This document shows, in pieces, positions 20,049-29,625 of a DNA stretch of 64,000 bases; the first letter of the stretch is position 1; each line of letters starts with the position of its first letter. Below the pieces are notes generated by a model. That model was given only the letters and a program-made list of their open reading frames with translations, did not search any database and had not been told where the DNA came from. Origin of the DNA: Bretschneidera sinensis (Eukaryota > Streptophyta > Magnoliopsida > Brassicales > Akaniaceae). The stretch is taken from the NCBI GenBank assembly GCA_023935145.1, contig CM043701.1:74894817-74958816 (forward strand), written 5' to 3'. Both the position numbers and the translations under genes were made by a program.

Positions 20049-21390
20049 TGATAAGTGCTTAAATATTCATATTTAAGCCCCCTTATTTACATTTGTTAGG
20101 TCCTTAATTACGTTAATTTGGTCTCTTTTACTCAATTTGTGTGTTTTATATGTTTTTATAGGGTTTTGGAGAAAAAGAAACAATTTTGGCACTTAAAGGA
20201 AGAAATCTGGAATCCCTGGAGCATTCTTTGGACAAATTACGATCGATCGCGCCATGCAATGCGATCGAGCGCACATTGCAATCGTGCGCACACATGAAGG
20301 ATCGAGTGCACACTGCGATCGAGCGCAAGACATATGCGATCGTGCGCACATGTACGGGCGTGAACAGTAAACTGCAGAACCCTATTTTGGAAATAAGAGA
20401 ATTTTCATTTTAGGAAGGTTTAGGAACTCATGGGTCTCTTAGGACTTCTCAAAGACATATAAATACACTTGTAACTCACACACATAGGACACACCTCAGA
20501 TAGAAAACACTTTTCTCTTTTCTTTTACTTGGAGTTGAGAGCTTGGGAGAGAATTGACGCCTCTTCTCTCGAGTTTATTCTTCTCCCTTAATGTTTAGTT
20601 TATTTATAATGTTTACTTCAGATAGTATGTGTAACTAACTTTCTTATAGGGCTCGATTGAAGCCCTAGTTATGCATTCCCATATTTATATTCATTGATAA
20701 TATCTTTGCCAATAGCTTTTATTATGTAGCTTAACTTGATTAATGCCTGCGCTTATTTAAGTTCCTCATATATATGTGTATGGCCAACGTATGCATGTGG
20801 TATGGACCTGTTAGTTAGATCAATTTGGATGACTGAGTCCTGGGTCTGACATTAGTAACAAGGGATATCTTATCCGGATACCCGGGTTAATCAACATGGG
20901 AAACCGGGAGTAGATACCATGCCCTAGGTCTCATGTGGTTGTCAATTTCCATAGTAATTATGCTTTCTTAAGGAACAACTCAAGCAGATACCATGCTGAA
21001 TCCCTTAAGGAAGAAAAGAGTTAGAGTAGATACCATGCTTAACTCATTGCTTAGGGAAATCAATAGCTTAAGGAGTAGATACCATGCCCTTAGGTTGGCA
21101 ACCAGTAAGTATACATAATAAGGCTAGTGCACTGATAACTTATACAAATTGGGAAAGTATGACTAGTGGTGGATATCAAAGCCCTATGTCTTTATTATTA
21201 TCAAATCACACATAATAGTTATTTTATTTCTTTTTACTTAAAGAAACTAATTCTAAAAACCGAACTTTACCAATCTTTGTGGAGATGACCTTGCTTTCGC
21301 ACACTATACTACACTATTGACCTTGTGCACTTGCAAGTAAAACGGAGTGCGATTATCTGCTTAATTATTTAGGTATATAATCGCTCAACA
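20049..21390 (+). repeat. Element D 3' LTR
   Basis: 1342 bp, TGATAAG to CTCAACA, with motif array 20238-20360 and TATA 20458. A noticeable share of its differences from the 5' LTR falls at CpG sites of the motif array. Confidence 0.94.
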
Positions 21391-21395
21391 GGCCT
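21391..21395. repeat. Target-site duplication of element D, right copy (GGCCT)
   Basis: Matches 9644-9648. Copia LTR C continues from 21396. Confidence 0.94.
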
Positions 21396-21830
21396 AGGTG
21401 CTCAACAGGGCACGGTGTGGCGCTAGGCAGAGTCCCTTTGCACATTCTCTAGACGGTGCGGTGCTGGTGGGGAGTAGTACGGTGGTGGTGCGCATCAAGC
21501 AGCACACCTTCTAGATGGTACAGTACTGACAGGTGGGTGGTGTGGTGTTGGTGTGTCTTTGGAGCCTTCATTCTGTGCGGTGCACCGCTGGTGAAGGGGC
21601 AATGTGGCACACACTGATGCTGCCCCTTCACCCAGTTGTGCGCAACCTCTTTCAGCTTGTGTGAGGAAGTGCGCACACTAGTGCGCTTACCCTTACCTTG
21701 CTCCAAAGTGATGCACACACATGTGTGCAGACCTTTAACTTGATGAAATTTAAGCTTCTAACCCTAGTTTAGTCTTTAACCATCTTTAAAGCATGTTTAG
21801 ATATGTTTAAACCTTAGACAAATACCAATA
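21396..21830 (-). repeat. Solo LTR C, second part, with GC-rich block
   Basis: Completes the copia LTR split by D. It is dense in GTGCGGTGC, GGTGTGGCGC and related words up to about 21690, upstream (on the minus strand) of C's TATA box. It then matches B's LTR end (TTTAAACCTTAGACAAATACC). The minus-strand ORF 21449-21718 is an artefact of this block. Confidence 0.88.
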
Positions 21831-21835
21831 ATTAC

Positions 21836-22330
21836 CAAAGCTCCCTTGGTTACCTTGATCTTTCCTCCCTCTGCTTGTATGTGTACCCCATGGAATCCAG
21901 CAACCCCAATGAGATCAAATTCCTCTTCACATCTGAAAGATACCTCACATTCCTCAGCAGCCTTGTGACTCCATCAAACATCCTCAACTAGATGTCTCCT
22001 ATCCCCCTCACTTGGCAAGAAATATCATTCCCCAAGAAACCCCTTTCATCATTGGTTTCCTTGAAATTCTTGAACCAATCCTGGTGAGGGAACATGTGAT
22101 AAGTGCACTCGATATCTAAGATCCATTTCCCATTACCTTCTTTCCCCTTACTCATATCTAAGCATACAACAAGAACATCATCATCTTGCTGTTTTGTTTT
22201 GGCAACAAAATCCTCTTCATTCTTGGTATGGCTTCTTCCCTCATCCCTCATCTTCTCCTTGCAAACTTTCTTGACATGACCTTTCTTATGGTAGTAGTAA
22301 CATTTCTTCCCTCAAAATCTCAGTTTGGAA
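21836..22330 (-). pseudogene. Element B protease and nucleocapsid zinc-knuckle region
   Basis: The minus-strand reading has a zinc knuckle CYYYHKKGHVKKVC near 22,260-22,300; the normal second Cys is Tyr, and a stop lies a few codons upstream. Next comes the copia protease start GKWILDIECTYHMFPHQDWF (usually a DSGCT/S-H-M form; here DIECT-H-M), followed by ETNDERGFLGNDISCQVRGI. The 87-codon ORF 21988-22251 covers most of it. Copia protease would process the single polyprotein. The altered DSG core suggests inactivity. Solo LTR C separates it from integrase. Confidence 0.8.
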
Positions 22331-23000
22331 TGCATTCTCCCATGGCTTTCTCCTCTACCTCTGTCCCAGTAAAAGCCATGTATGTTGTTGTGCACTCTCC
22401 CATGGCTTTCTCCTCTACCTTTGTCCCGATAGTAGCCATGTATGTTGCTGTGCACTCTCCCATAGCTCTCTCCTCTACCTCTAACCCGATAGTAGCCATG
22501 GATATTGCTATCATACCGAGTTGCTGGCCTTCTTCTAATGAAAAACCCTTCTCCACTTGATGCACTCCTCATCTTTGCATCAAGATCATCTTGTAACTCT
22601 TTATTAGGATCAAATTTAAAAGCAAAGATTCATTTATGAAGATACCTCTTATTAGGGAGAATTTTGGAAATAAACAACTCATCTAGTTTCTTCCATATGA
22701 CAGCTGGATCTTTCGAGTTTTCGCACTCCCTTGTGACATTATCTGACATGTGCAAGAAGATGGTGCTGTATGCCATCTTTTTCTTCTCATTCCGCTGGTC
22801 CTCCGTAGTACTTGCTGGAAAAGCATCATCTTCTCCAATAGCCAAGTCCACCTTCTGTTGCATAAGAACAGCCTTGATTTTCCGCTTCCATAGGGAAAAA
22901 TCTCCCTTTCCATCAAACTTCTCAACCATGAATTTTGAAGCCATCTTGCGGAGATGATCCCAGATTTGTGCAGCACCCACAATTGCTCTCCAACTTCTTC
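22312..23000 (-). pseudogene. gag: Element B copia gag
   Basis: Minus-strand frame with MASKFMVEKFDGKGDFSLWK, an ISMQQ-type segment (KAVLMQQKVDLAI), TIFLHMSDNVTRECENSKDP and VIWKKLDELFISKILPNKRY: a typical copia gag N-terminal half. The likely start is the Met of MASKF, near 22944. A stop near 22629 separates it from the C-terminal part holding the 60-bp repeat (22312-22565). The capsid would package element RNA. The upstream MFLRFRRSW extension lies in the leader and is probably not translated. Confidence 0.85.
22331..22510 (-). repeat. 60-bp tandem repeat in element B gag
   Basis: Three consecutive 60-bp units, exactly in phase. On the minus strand each encodes a 20-residue Gly/Arg/His/Tyr-rich unit of the type NIHGYYRDRGRGESHGRVHS. 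The units sit just upstream of the zinc knuckle, where an RNA-binding RG-rich linker would be expected. Confidence 0.9.
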
Positions 23001-23004
23001 TAAA

Positions 23005-23205
23005 TCTCAAGAACATAGATCGAAGATTGATCTCAATACCATTCTTGAATCAACCTCAAGAACACGATCAGATCTTGATCTTTACTCCGTTCTTGAATCA
23101 CCCTCAAGAACACAATCAGATATTGATCTTAACTTTGTCCTTGATTCACCTCAAGAACACGATCAGATATAGATCTTAACTCCGTTCTTGAATCACCCAA
23201 GAAGT
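23005..23205 (-). repeat. Element B leader tandem repeat, 48-51 bp units
   Basis: About four copies of a unit with TCAAGAACACGATCAGAT, TTGATCTTAACTCCG and TTCTTGAATCACC, lying between primer site and gag. Copies differ by several substitutions and small indels. Confidence 0.88.
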
Positions 23206-23281
23206 TGACCTTTCATTCTTGGAGTCTTACTCCGATACCTTCTGTTCTTGCTCCAACACCCGGCTGTACTAGCTCCCTCGT

Positions 23282-23293
23282 CTCTGATACCGC
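23282..23293 (-). other. Primer-binding site, element B
   Basis: The minus strand reads GCGGTATCAGAGAC directly inside the LTR. It matches the initiator-Met tRNA complement (TGGTATCAGAG) except at the first base. Confidence 0.78.
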
Positions 23294-24360
23294 TGTTGGA
23301 AATCACCTTGATACGATGCCCAGGTGGTTATCTTCCATACACCCAAGTCTAGAATGACTTATAAAGAAAAGAAGCAGCACACGAAGTAAGAAAGAAAGAC
23401 ACAGCAATTGTTATCGAGGTTCGGCAATAGCCTATGTCCCCGTGAGTTCCTCCGAACTCTCTACACTATCTTATCAATGGGTTCTTACAATCAGCAACAC
23501 CTCTTCAAGAAGCCTAAGTTCTTGAAGAAACTAAGAAGAGAACAAGAAAGTGATAAGGTCTTGAGTTACCCTGGAACTTTCCCCCTTGGAAATTCCACTT
23601 ACAAGTCCCTTGAATCCCCTTTCTATACTAATCTCTCTCTTTACAACCAGTCTCTCCAATGAGTCCCTCTTGTATGTCTGTGTCTTTGCACTCTTATACA
23701 ATTCTCTCATTCACATGTTCTGTCACACACACACTCTTGTGTTTCTATCACATTACATTCATAATCTCATATCACAATGAAGCTAAGTGACCCTTTATGT
23801 AGTGCACCAACTTCTTGTCCAATCTTGAGTGTCATTCTCCACCTTTAGATCTTGAGGACTAATCAACCTTAGCCTTTGATCAACTTTAAGTGATCCTATG
23901 CATTTTGATCTTGCATCCACGCACCTAACAAGAGGCTGAACAATCTTGCTTCAGTGTGCCTTCAGTGTGCCTAGTGCCGCGGCCTTAAACAGGGGGCGTC
24001 GTGGCCTAAGGCAAAGCACACCTTCATCCTTCTCTGGGAGACGCAGCCTTGGGTAGTGGGTGCCACGGCCTTGGCTTTCCATCAACTTCCTCCTCTTCTG
24101 GGCGCCGTGGCCTGGACTAGGGAAGGCCGTGGCCTGACCTGGTGCGCACACTCATTTTGCTGGACCCTTTTTGTTGCTTACATGGTTAGGCACACTTCTA
24201 GTGTGCTGAGGCTGGAAAGACTTGATGCTTGACCTTCTTCAAACCTCTTCCAACCATGTTTAACTTCTTCAAACCTCTTCCAACCATGTTTAACTTCTTC
24301 AAACCTCTTCCAACCATGCTTAAACCTTAACCATATTTAAACCTTAGACAAATACCAACA
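23294..24360 (-). repeat. Element B 5' LTR (on the minus strand)
   Basis: 1067 bp, TGTTGG to CCAACA, pairing with 5552-6594. Near its outer end (24240-24330) a CTTCAAACCTCTTCCAACCATG word is repeated three times, explaining part of the length difference. The GC-rich block is at 23955-24160. Confidence 0.93.
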
Positions 24361-25838
24361 GATTTATTATTAAATAAAATAATTATTTTGAAAAAAAAAG
24401 AAACGGATGCGTGATGGTGTAAATAAAAAGAAAGAGGAAAATATATTAAAAAAACATCCAAGAGGACAAAGGAAAAAAAAAAGAAACAAAAAATAAGTTT
24501 TGTAAAAAAAAAAAAATTCGAGACACCTAAGTGTCCAGGTGTTGTCATCTATGACACTAATAAAAAATTTGAGAAAGGTAAAGACACTCAGCAGAATTAA
24601 AACGGTGCTGCCATTAAAGAATTCTATAAAAATCGCTTTCATTAATTTCTTTTATTAGCTTTATCAAATCCTGTTTGGTTTTCTTCAACTTCAAATCAAA
24701 TTACTATATTTCTTTAAATACTTCGGGACCCAAAGAAAGTCGGAAAGGGTAAAATTTTGAAGAAGTTTACGAGAGAACTTTATAGAGAGTCACAGAAAGC
24801 TCTCAGAAAAACAAAAGGTTATAATGTGAATTTTATTTTTTGAAATTTAGCATACAAGAAATTTCTTGGAATTCAATATGAAATTTTCAAAGGGTGTGAA
24901 TTATGGAGAAATTGATGAATAAATTAGAAATTTTAATATAAATATTATGTCAGGTGTTGATGATCAACAATCGAGGGAAATTGCTGAAAGGAGCAGGAAA
25001 GGCAATGACGTGATCCACGGGTAGCTCTAAGTGCTACGTGGTGAGTTAGATTTACTTTAAATAATCAAGATAAATATGAAATATATAGTGATAGTATTTG
25101 AATAAATCATTAACTTATGATTTGGTGATAGATGAAAGTTGGTTGATAGGTATGATTGGAATAGTGGATGTGTAGAGAATTATTTTATGAGAAATGATAT
25201 TATTAGAATAATGAGTCGATTTAATAATAAAGGTGATAAGTGAAATTCTAGACAGCTATGGTTGATAATTTGATATGATTTATGAGGAGAGGAATTTAGT
25301 GGTTCTTGACGCTCTATGGTTGATGATTTGATATGATTTATGAAGAGAGGAATTTAGTAGAATTTTTCAAATAATAATTTGAGAATAATCAGTATAGCTA
25401 ATTTAAATGTTTGAATGCATGCTTGTTTATATAATATTATTCATATGCATATTTCATATCATTATTCATATACATATGCATGAAATAAAAGAACCAGGAA
25501 AGCAGTCGATCTAAATGAAAATAAAATAACCGGAAAGGTAGTTGGTCTAAATGAAAATAAAATAACAGGAAGGGAAACCGATCTAAATGAAAACCGTGAC
25601 AGTCGGTATATGCTGAAAATAAAATAACTGGGAGGGTAGCCGGTCTAAATGAGAATAAAAGAACCGAGAAAGTAGTCGGTCTAAATGAGATTGAAAGAAT
25701 CGAGAAAGTAGCCAATCTAAATGAAAATAAAAAAACCTGGAGGGCAGTCGGTCTAAATGAGAATAAAAGAACCGGGAAGGCAGTTGGTCTAAATGAGAAT
25801 GAAAGAACCGGGAAGGCAATCAGTCTAAGATAAAAACA
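24361..25838 (+). repeat. Element A 3' LTR, continuation after element B
   Basis: Starts with the second GATTT copy, then follows K (from about 27257) through poly-A-rich and GATAAGTG blocks into the minisatellite. It stops at AAAAACA (25838), where A's 5' LTR and K continue differently. No gene; ORFs on either strand are AT-rich LTR frames. Confidence 0.9.
25486..25830 (+). repeat. LTR minisatellite, expanded copy in A 3' LTR
   Basis: Roughly nine units of the AAAAGAACCGGGAAGGCAG / CGGTCTAAATGA repeat, versus about five in A's 5' LTR. One variant unit carries ACCGTGACAGTCGG and TATATGCTG, the form common in G. Confidence 0.88.
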
Positions 25839-27172
25839 TGTAGTTGTTCGTGAGACCTTTCATCAATTTTTGTGAAAATGAATTGTGAGTGTGCCAATTT
25901 GTTTATGTGTTTTGGATGAAGGCTTTGAAATCAAGATGATTCCAAATAACGTTCTTGACTCAAAGCAAGAATTGCAATGAGTTGTTGCATTTTTGGGTTA
26001 AAATCAAAAATTAAAACTTGGAAGTAAAGATACTAAAATGTAAAGATTTGTATGAATTTAAATTGCTAAAAATTAAATAATTGAAGGGCAAGTGCAACAA
26101 TGTAAAGAATATGAAATTAAATAACTGGAATTTAAGAAAATTAAGTGCAATTGCATGAAATTAACCTATTGTATGTAACTATTTGGCTACATCAATAGTT
26201 TTACTATTTATAAACAAAACAGATCTATAACCATTGCTAACCACTTGAACTCTTGGTGCACAACATTTTTACCACTCTTTCTAACAATAACAATGAAAAA
26301 CTCCCAATAGTACAACTATAGGACACTTGTCTCAGGATTCCTAATTACAACCTTTGTGGTCAACAGACATTCTTACTAGAATCCTAACTACATAACTGAA
26401 CCTAATCACTTGACACATGTCTCACCACTTTTCTTGTTAAGTGGAAACTTTTGGATTCTTACTATAGTCATACTACAACTTTGATAACATGTAAGATCCA
26501 TGGAATTCTATCCATAATTTTTTTAGCTTTGTTACATAATCCTCATAGACTTTGGGTTATATTCTTACCACCAAGATGCAACAGAATTCACTCTTCTTCA
26601 CGCATTTCAGAATTCACTATTCGTTTTAATGTAGCTTAGAATCTATTTAGGAGGCATTCCCACCAGATGCCACGTGTTCATCTCTAAGTGTTGACCTTAT
26701 TGGCTAGTCAATCATAGTAGGTCAGGTACACGGTGATCAAGCTTGCATCACTAACCTATTGATGATCTCCATGTGGTTGTACCAGTCCTTCAAAAGATAG
26801 GTCAGACCTCGATTGTACACTCTTGAAGCTCATGCAACTCTTGAGGATTCTCGTAGAAAGTTAGGCTCAAGGAAAGTAGGGAGAGAAAGATTTTCTGGTA
26901 CATCCACATTGCTAAGGATCTGTCGAATCCCTACAAGTTATCCTTGAAGTCCTCTCTTTGGAACACTTATGGACCTTGGCTTGGTAGCTAAAGCAAAGTT
27001 CATTGAAGGCACCAAAACTTGGCTTTACGACCATTCTCAAAGGCATAAGTGTTGGTGAAGAAAGTGTGGCCCATAATGTGACCTTCGCCATTTATATCAC
27101 ATAGCAGTGCCATACCCTTACGTAGGGTTATGACCATTAAAAGATTAACACTCTTGAAATAGGGCCATAACA

Positions 27173-29287
27173 TGTAATACCCGTATTCGTAAAGTAAGGT
27201 TAAATAAGTAATTTAATAAATATGACATGGACTTAAAATAATATATATGTGAAAGATTTATTATTAAATAAAATAATTATTTTGAAAAAAACGGATGCAT
27301 GATGGTGTAAAGAAAAAGAAAAAGGAAAATGAAAAAAAAATGAAGCCTTCAGGAGGACAAAGGAAAAAAAAAAAAGAAACAAAAAAAAGTTTTGTAAAAA
27401 AAATACCAGACACCTAAGTGTATAAGTGTTGTCATCTGTGACACTAATCAAAAATTTGAGAAAGGTAAAGACACTCAGCAGAATTAAAACCGTGTCGCTA
27501 TTAAAGAATTCTATAGAAATCGTTTTCATTAATTTGTTTTATTAGTTTTACCAAATCCTGTTTGATTTTTTTCAACTTCAAATCAAATTACTCTATTTCT
27601 TTAACACATGGGGATAAAAAGAAAGGCTGAAAAGGTAAAATTTTGAAGAGGTTTATAGGATAATTTTATAGAGAGTCACGGAAGCTCTCAGAAAAACAAA
27701 AGGTAATAATATGAATTTTATTTTTTGACATTTAGCATACATGAAATTTCTTGGAATTCAATGTAGAATTTTCAAAGGGTGCAAATTATGGAGAAAATGA
27801 TGAATAAATTAAAAATTTTAATATAAATATTATGTCAGGTGTTGACGATTAGCAATCGGGGAAAATTACTGAAATGAGCAAGAAAGGGAAGGACGTGATA
27901 CAGGGGTAGCTCTACGTGCTACGTGGTGAGTTAGATTTACTTTAAGTAATCAAGATAAATATGAAATATATAGTGATAGTATTTGAATAAATCATTAACT
28001 TATGATTCGGTGATAGATGAAAGTTGGTTGATAGGAATAGTGGATGTGTAGAGAATTATTTTATGAGAAATAATATTATTAGAATAATGAGTCGATTTAA
28101 TAATAAAGACGATAAGTGAAATTCTTGACGAGCCAGAGGAATTTAGTGGATCTTGACGAGAAACGGTTGATGATTTGATATGATTTATGATGAGAGGAAT
28201 TTTGTGAAATTTTTCAAATAATAATTTGAGAATAATCAGGTTAGCTAATTTGAATGTTTGAATACGTGCTTGTTTCTATATTATTGTTCATATGCATATT
28301 TAATATCATTATTCATATGCATATGCATGAAATAAAAGAACCGGGAAGGCAGTCGGTCTAAATGAAAATATATCGGGAAGGCAACCGGTCTAAATAAAAT
28401 AAAAGAACTGAGAGAGCAGTCGGTCTAAATGAGAATAAAAGAACCGAGAAGGTAGCCGGTCTAAATGAGAATAAAAGAACCGGGAAGATAGTCGATCTAA
28501 GATAAAAACGTTGTCGACATGTGGGAAGACGTTCCAAATAAGAATAACATTTAAATTCATGCATTGCATTTGCTTAAATATTGATTGTTATTACTTGAGA
28601 TGCTAAAGTGTTATTCATGATTGTACATTTATTGATAGATGAGTGAGTCAGACAGAGAGACAATTATGCTGAGAAGAAATATGGAAATATGAAATTATGA
28701 GAATTATCTAGGTGACTGATTATATGCTGTGAACCTCATAATGAGGTAATTATGAGATAGAATTTATAGTCTCAAAATGATGATTAATTATATGAAAAGA
28801 AAATATTTATAAAGGATGGGGATTTGATATGAGTAGTGATAATAAAATGTTATTATCAAAATATATAAGATATAAATGAATGAATATTGGAAGACTACTT
28901 ATTTTAATTGAATACTTCTAATAAGTTTAATTCACTGAGCTTATGAAGCTCACTCCTCATTGTACAATGATTTCAGGTAGTAGATAGGACAGATAGTTTG
29001 GTGAGTTCAGATTCAGACGAAGTCATTATCTGTAAGCCATGTGGTTCACATCCTCAGACTAATGAGAAAACAAAATAAAAATTTATTTATAAATATTCAT
29101 TCATATTATGTTGTATAAAATGTTTAAGTTGAGATCTGAATAATGTATCTCCCCTATTAAGTGTTGAGGATCAAAGTATATAATTATAGTTGTATTATTT
29201 TTATTGTTGCATATATGTGTCATGCTAAGATTTTTAAAATGTGACAACACCATCTCGGGGGTGGCCAACCCGGGATAGGTCGTTACA
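27173..29287 (+). mobile_element. Element K: solo LTR of the chromovirus A/G family
   Basis: 2115 bp, TGTAATACCCG to GGTCGTTACA, flanked by TAACA on both sides (27168-27172 and 29288-29292) with no internal region. It is complete, so it is the best reference for the A family LTR. It has a minisatellite of about five units at 28337-28500. Produced by LTR-LTR recombination. Confidence 0.93.
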
Positions 29288-29620
29288 TAACATGTGTGGC
29301 TTCTACAATTACCCTATAAATATTCCATTCATTTCACACTAAGGGACACCAAATAGGAGTATAAGTTCACATGCTAGTCTGTATAAAACTTGCTATATCT
29401 TTTCTACGAATTGCTTCGTTCTCTCCCCTCTCCATATCTCCGAGTTTACCGATTTTGCTTTCGATTGTTTCTACCTAGAATACCTCACACTTAGAACATT
29501 TATCTGAAATAAAATCCTTAAGATAATAAGGGTCCCAACCCAACTTATAGAATTTTGGCATCAACAATGTGTAGCTTATATCCTTAAGATTCTGTTGCAA
29601 TAAAGATCCAATGCTAGTTT

Positions 29621-29625
29621 GTAGG
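29621..29625. repeat. Candidate target site next to element G (GTAGG)
   Basis: Five bases before G's LTR start. The partner copy is not visible, since G's other end is rearranged or beyond the window. Confidence 0.4.

Larger units (their letters stand above)
9649..21390 (+). mobile_element. Element D: complete Athila-like Ty3/gypsy element with env-like ORF
   Basis: 11,742 bp with LTRs of 1339 and 1342 bp that differ by a few percent by eye, and a perfect TSD. The order is LTR, Asp-tRNA-like primer site, gag, protease, RT, RNase H, integrase, a long spacer, env-like ORF, a 1.4-kb non-coding 3' region, polypurine tract, LTR. Gene order, primer type and 3' ORF are those of the Athila clade. 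Polyprotein and env-like frames are interrupted mainly by point nonsense changes, so the element is relatively young and dead. Confidence 0.93.
8998..21830 (-). mobile_element. Element C: copia solo LTR, split by element D
   Basis: Pieces 8998-9648 and 21396-21830 together make one LTR of about 1086 bp, related to but diverged from B's LTR. It starts TGTTGGAAATCACC and ends CCAATA (terminal CA changed to TA), with TSD ATTAC. No internal region is present, so LTR-LTR recombination removed it before or after D arrived. On the minus strand a good TATA box (TATAAAAG, plus positions 9465-9472) lies downstream of a GC-rich repeat block (21396-21690 plus 9610-9648). Confidence 0.9.
5552..24360 (-). 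mobile_element. Element B: Ty1/copia retrotransposon, minus strand, host of C and D
   Basis: Bounded by LTRs 5552-6594 and 23294-24360 and by TSD GATTT. On the minus strand the order is 5' LTR (23294-24360), primer site, leader repeats, gag, protease, [solo LTR C carrying D], integrase, RT remnant, RNase H, polypurine tract, 3' LTR (5552-6594). Integrase before RT is the copia order. Without C and D the internal region is only about 3.9 kb because most of RT is missing. Not autonomous. Confidence 0.92.
1..25838 (+). mobile_element. Element A: decayed Ty3/gypsy chromovirus (Tekay/Del-like), interrupted by element B
   Basis: Order on the plus strand is 5' LTR (window edge to 1054), initiator-Met primer site, gag, protease, RT, RNase H, integrase, chromodomain-like tail, polypurine tract and 3' LTR (from 5465). 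The 3' LTR is split at 5551/24361 by copia element B and ends at about 25838, where unrelated sequence begins. The clade rests on the primer site, gene order and C-terminal tail. Every coding domain carries stops and frameshifts, so the element is dead. By comparison with solo LTR K, about 1.06 kb of the 5' LTR lies left of the window. Confidence 0.85.
25839..29625. other. Segment L: unassigned LTR-like sequence, interrupted by solo LTR K
   Basis: About 1.33 kb before K plus 0.33 kb after it. It starts TGTAGTTG directly after A's LTR breaks. A TATA box (CTATAAATATT, near 29320) precedes a C/T-rich stretch and then GGGTCCCAACCCA and TTTTGGCATCAACA (near 29545-29570), which resemble an LTR end and a primer site. 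No ORF of note. I read it as part of an unidentified retrotransposon LTR with low certainty; it may be other repeat DNA. Confidence 0.35.

Noticed and set aside
9649..21390. Endogenous pararetrovirus (Caulimoviridae-like) origin
   Set aside because: Flanking LTRs, a TSD, tRNA primer site, PPT and an integrase are present, and no movement protein is seen; this is an LTR retrotransposon.
9649..21390. Tat/Ogre assignment for D
   Set aside because: Tat/Ogre elements often have an ORF before gag or a second RNase H; D has gag directly after the leader and a 3' env-like ORF, which fits Athila better.
22186..22560. 124-codon plus-strand ORF with repeated Met-Ala-Phe-Ser text
   Set aside because: Antisense of the 60-bp repeats in copia gag.
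24370..24642. Phe/Leu-rich ORFs in A and K LTRs (also 27233-27529)
   Set aside because: Translations of poly-A/T-rich LTR sequence mimicking membrane proteins.
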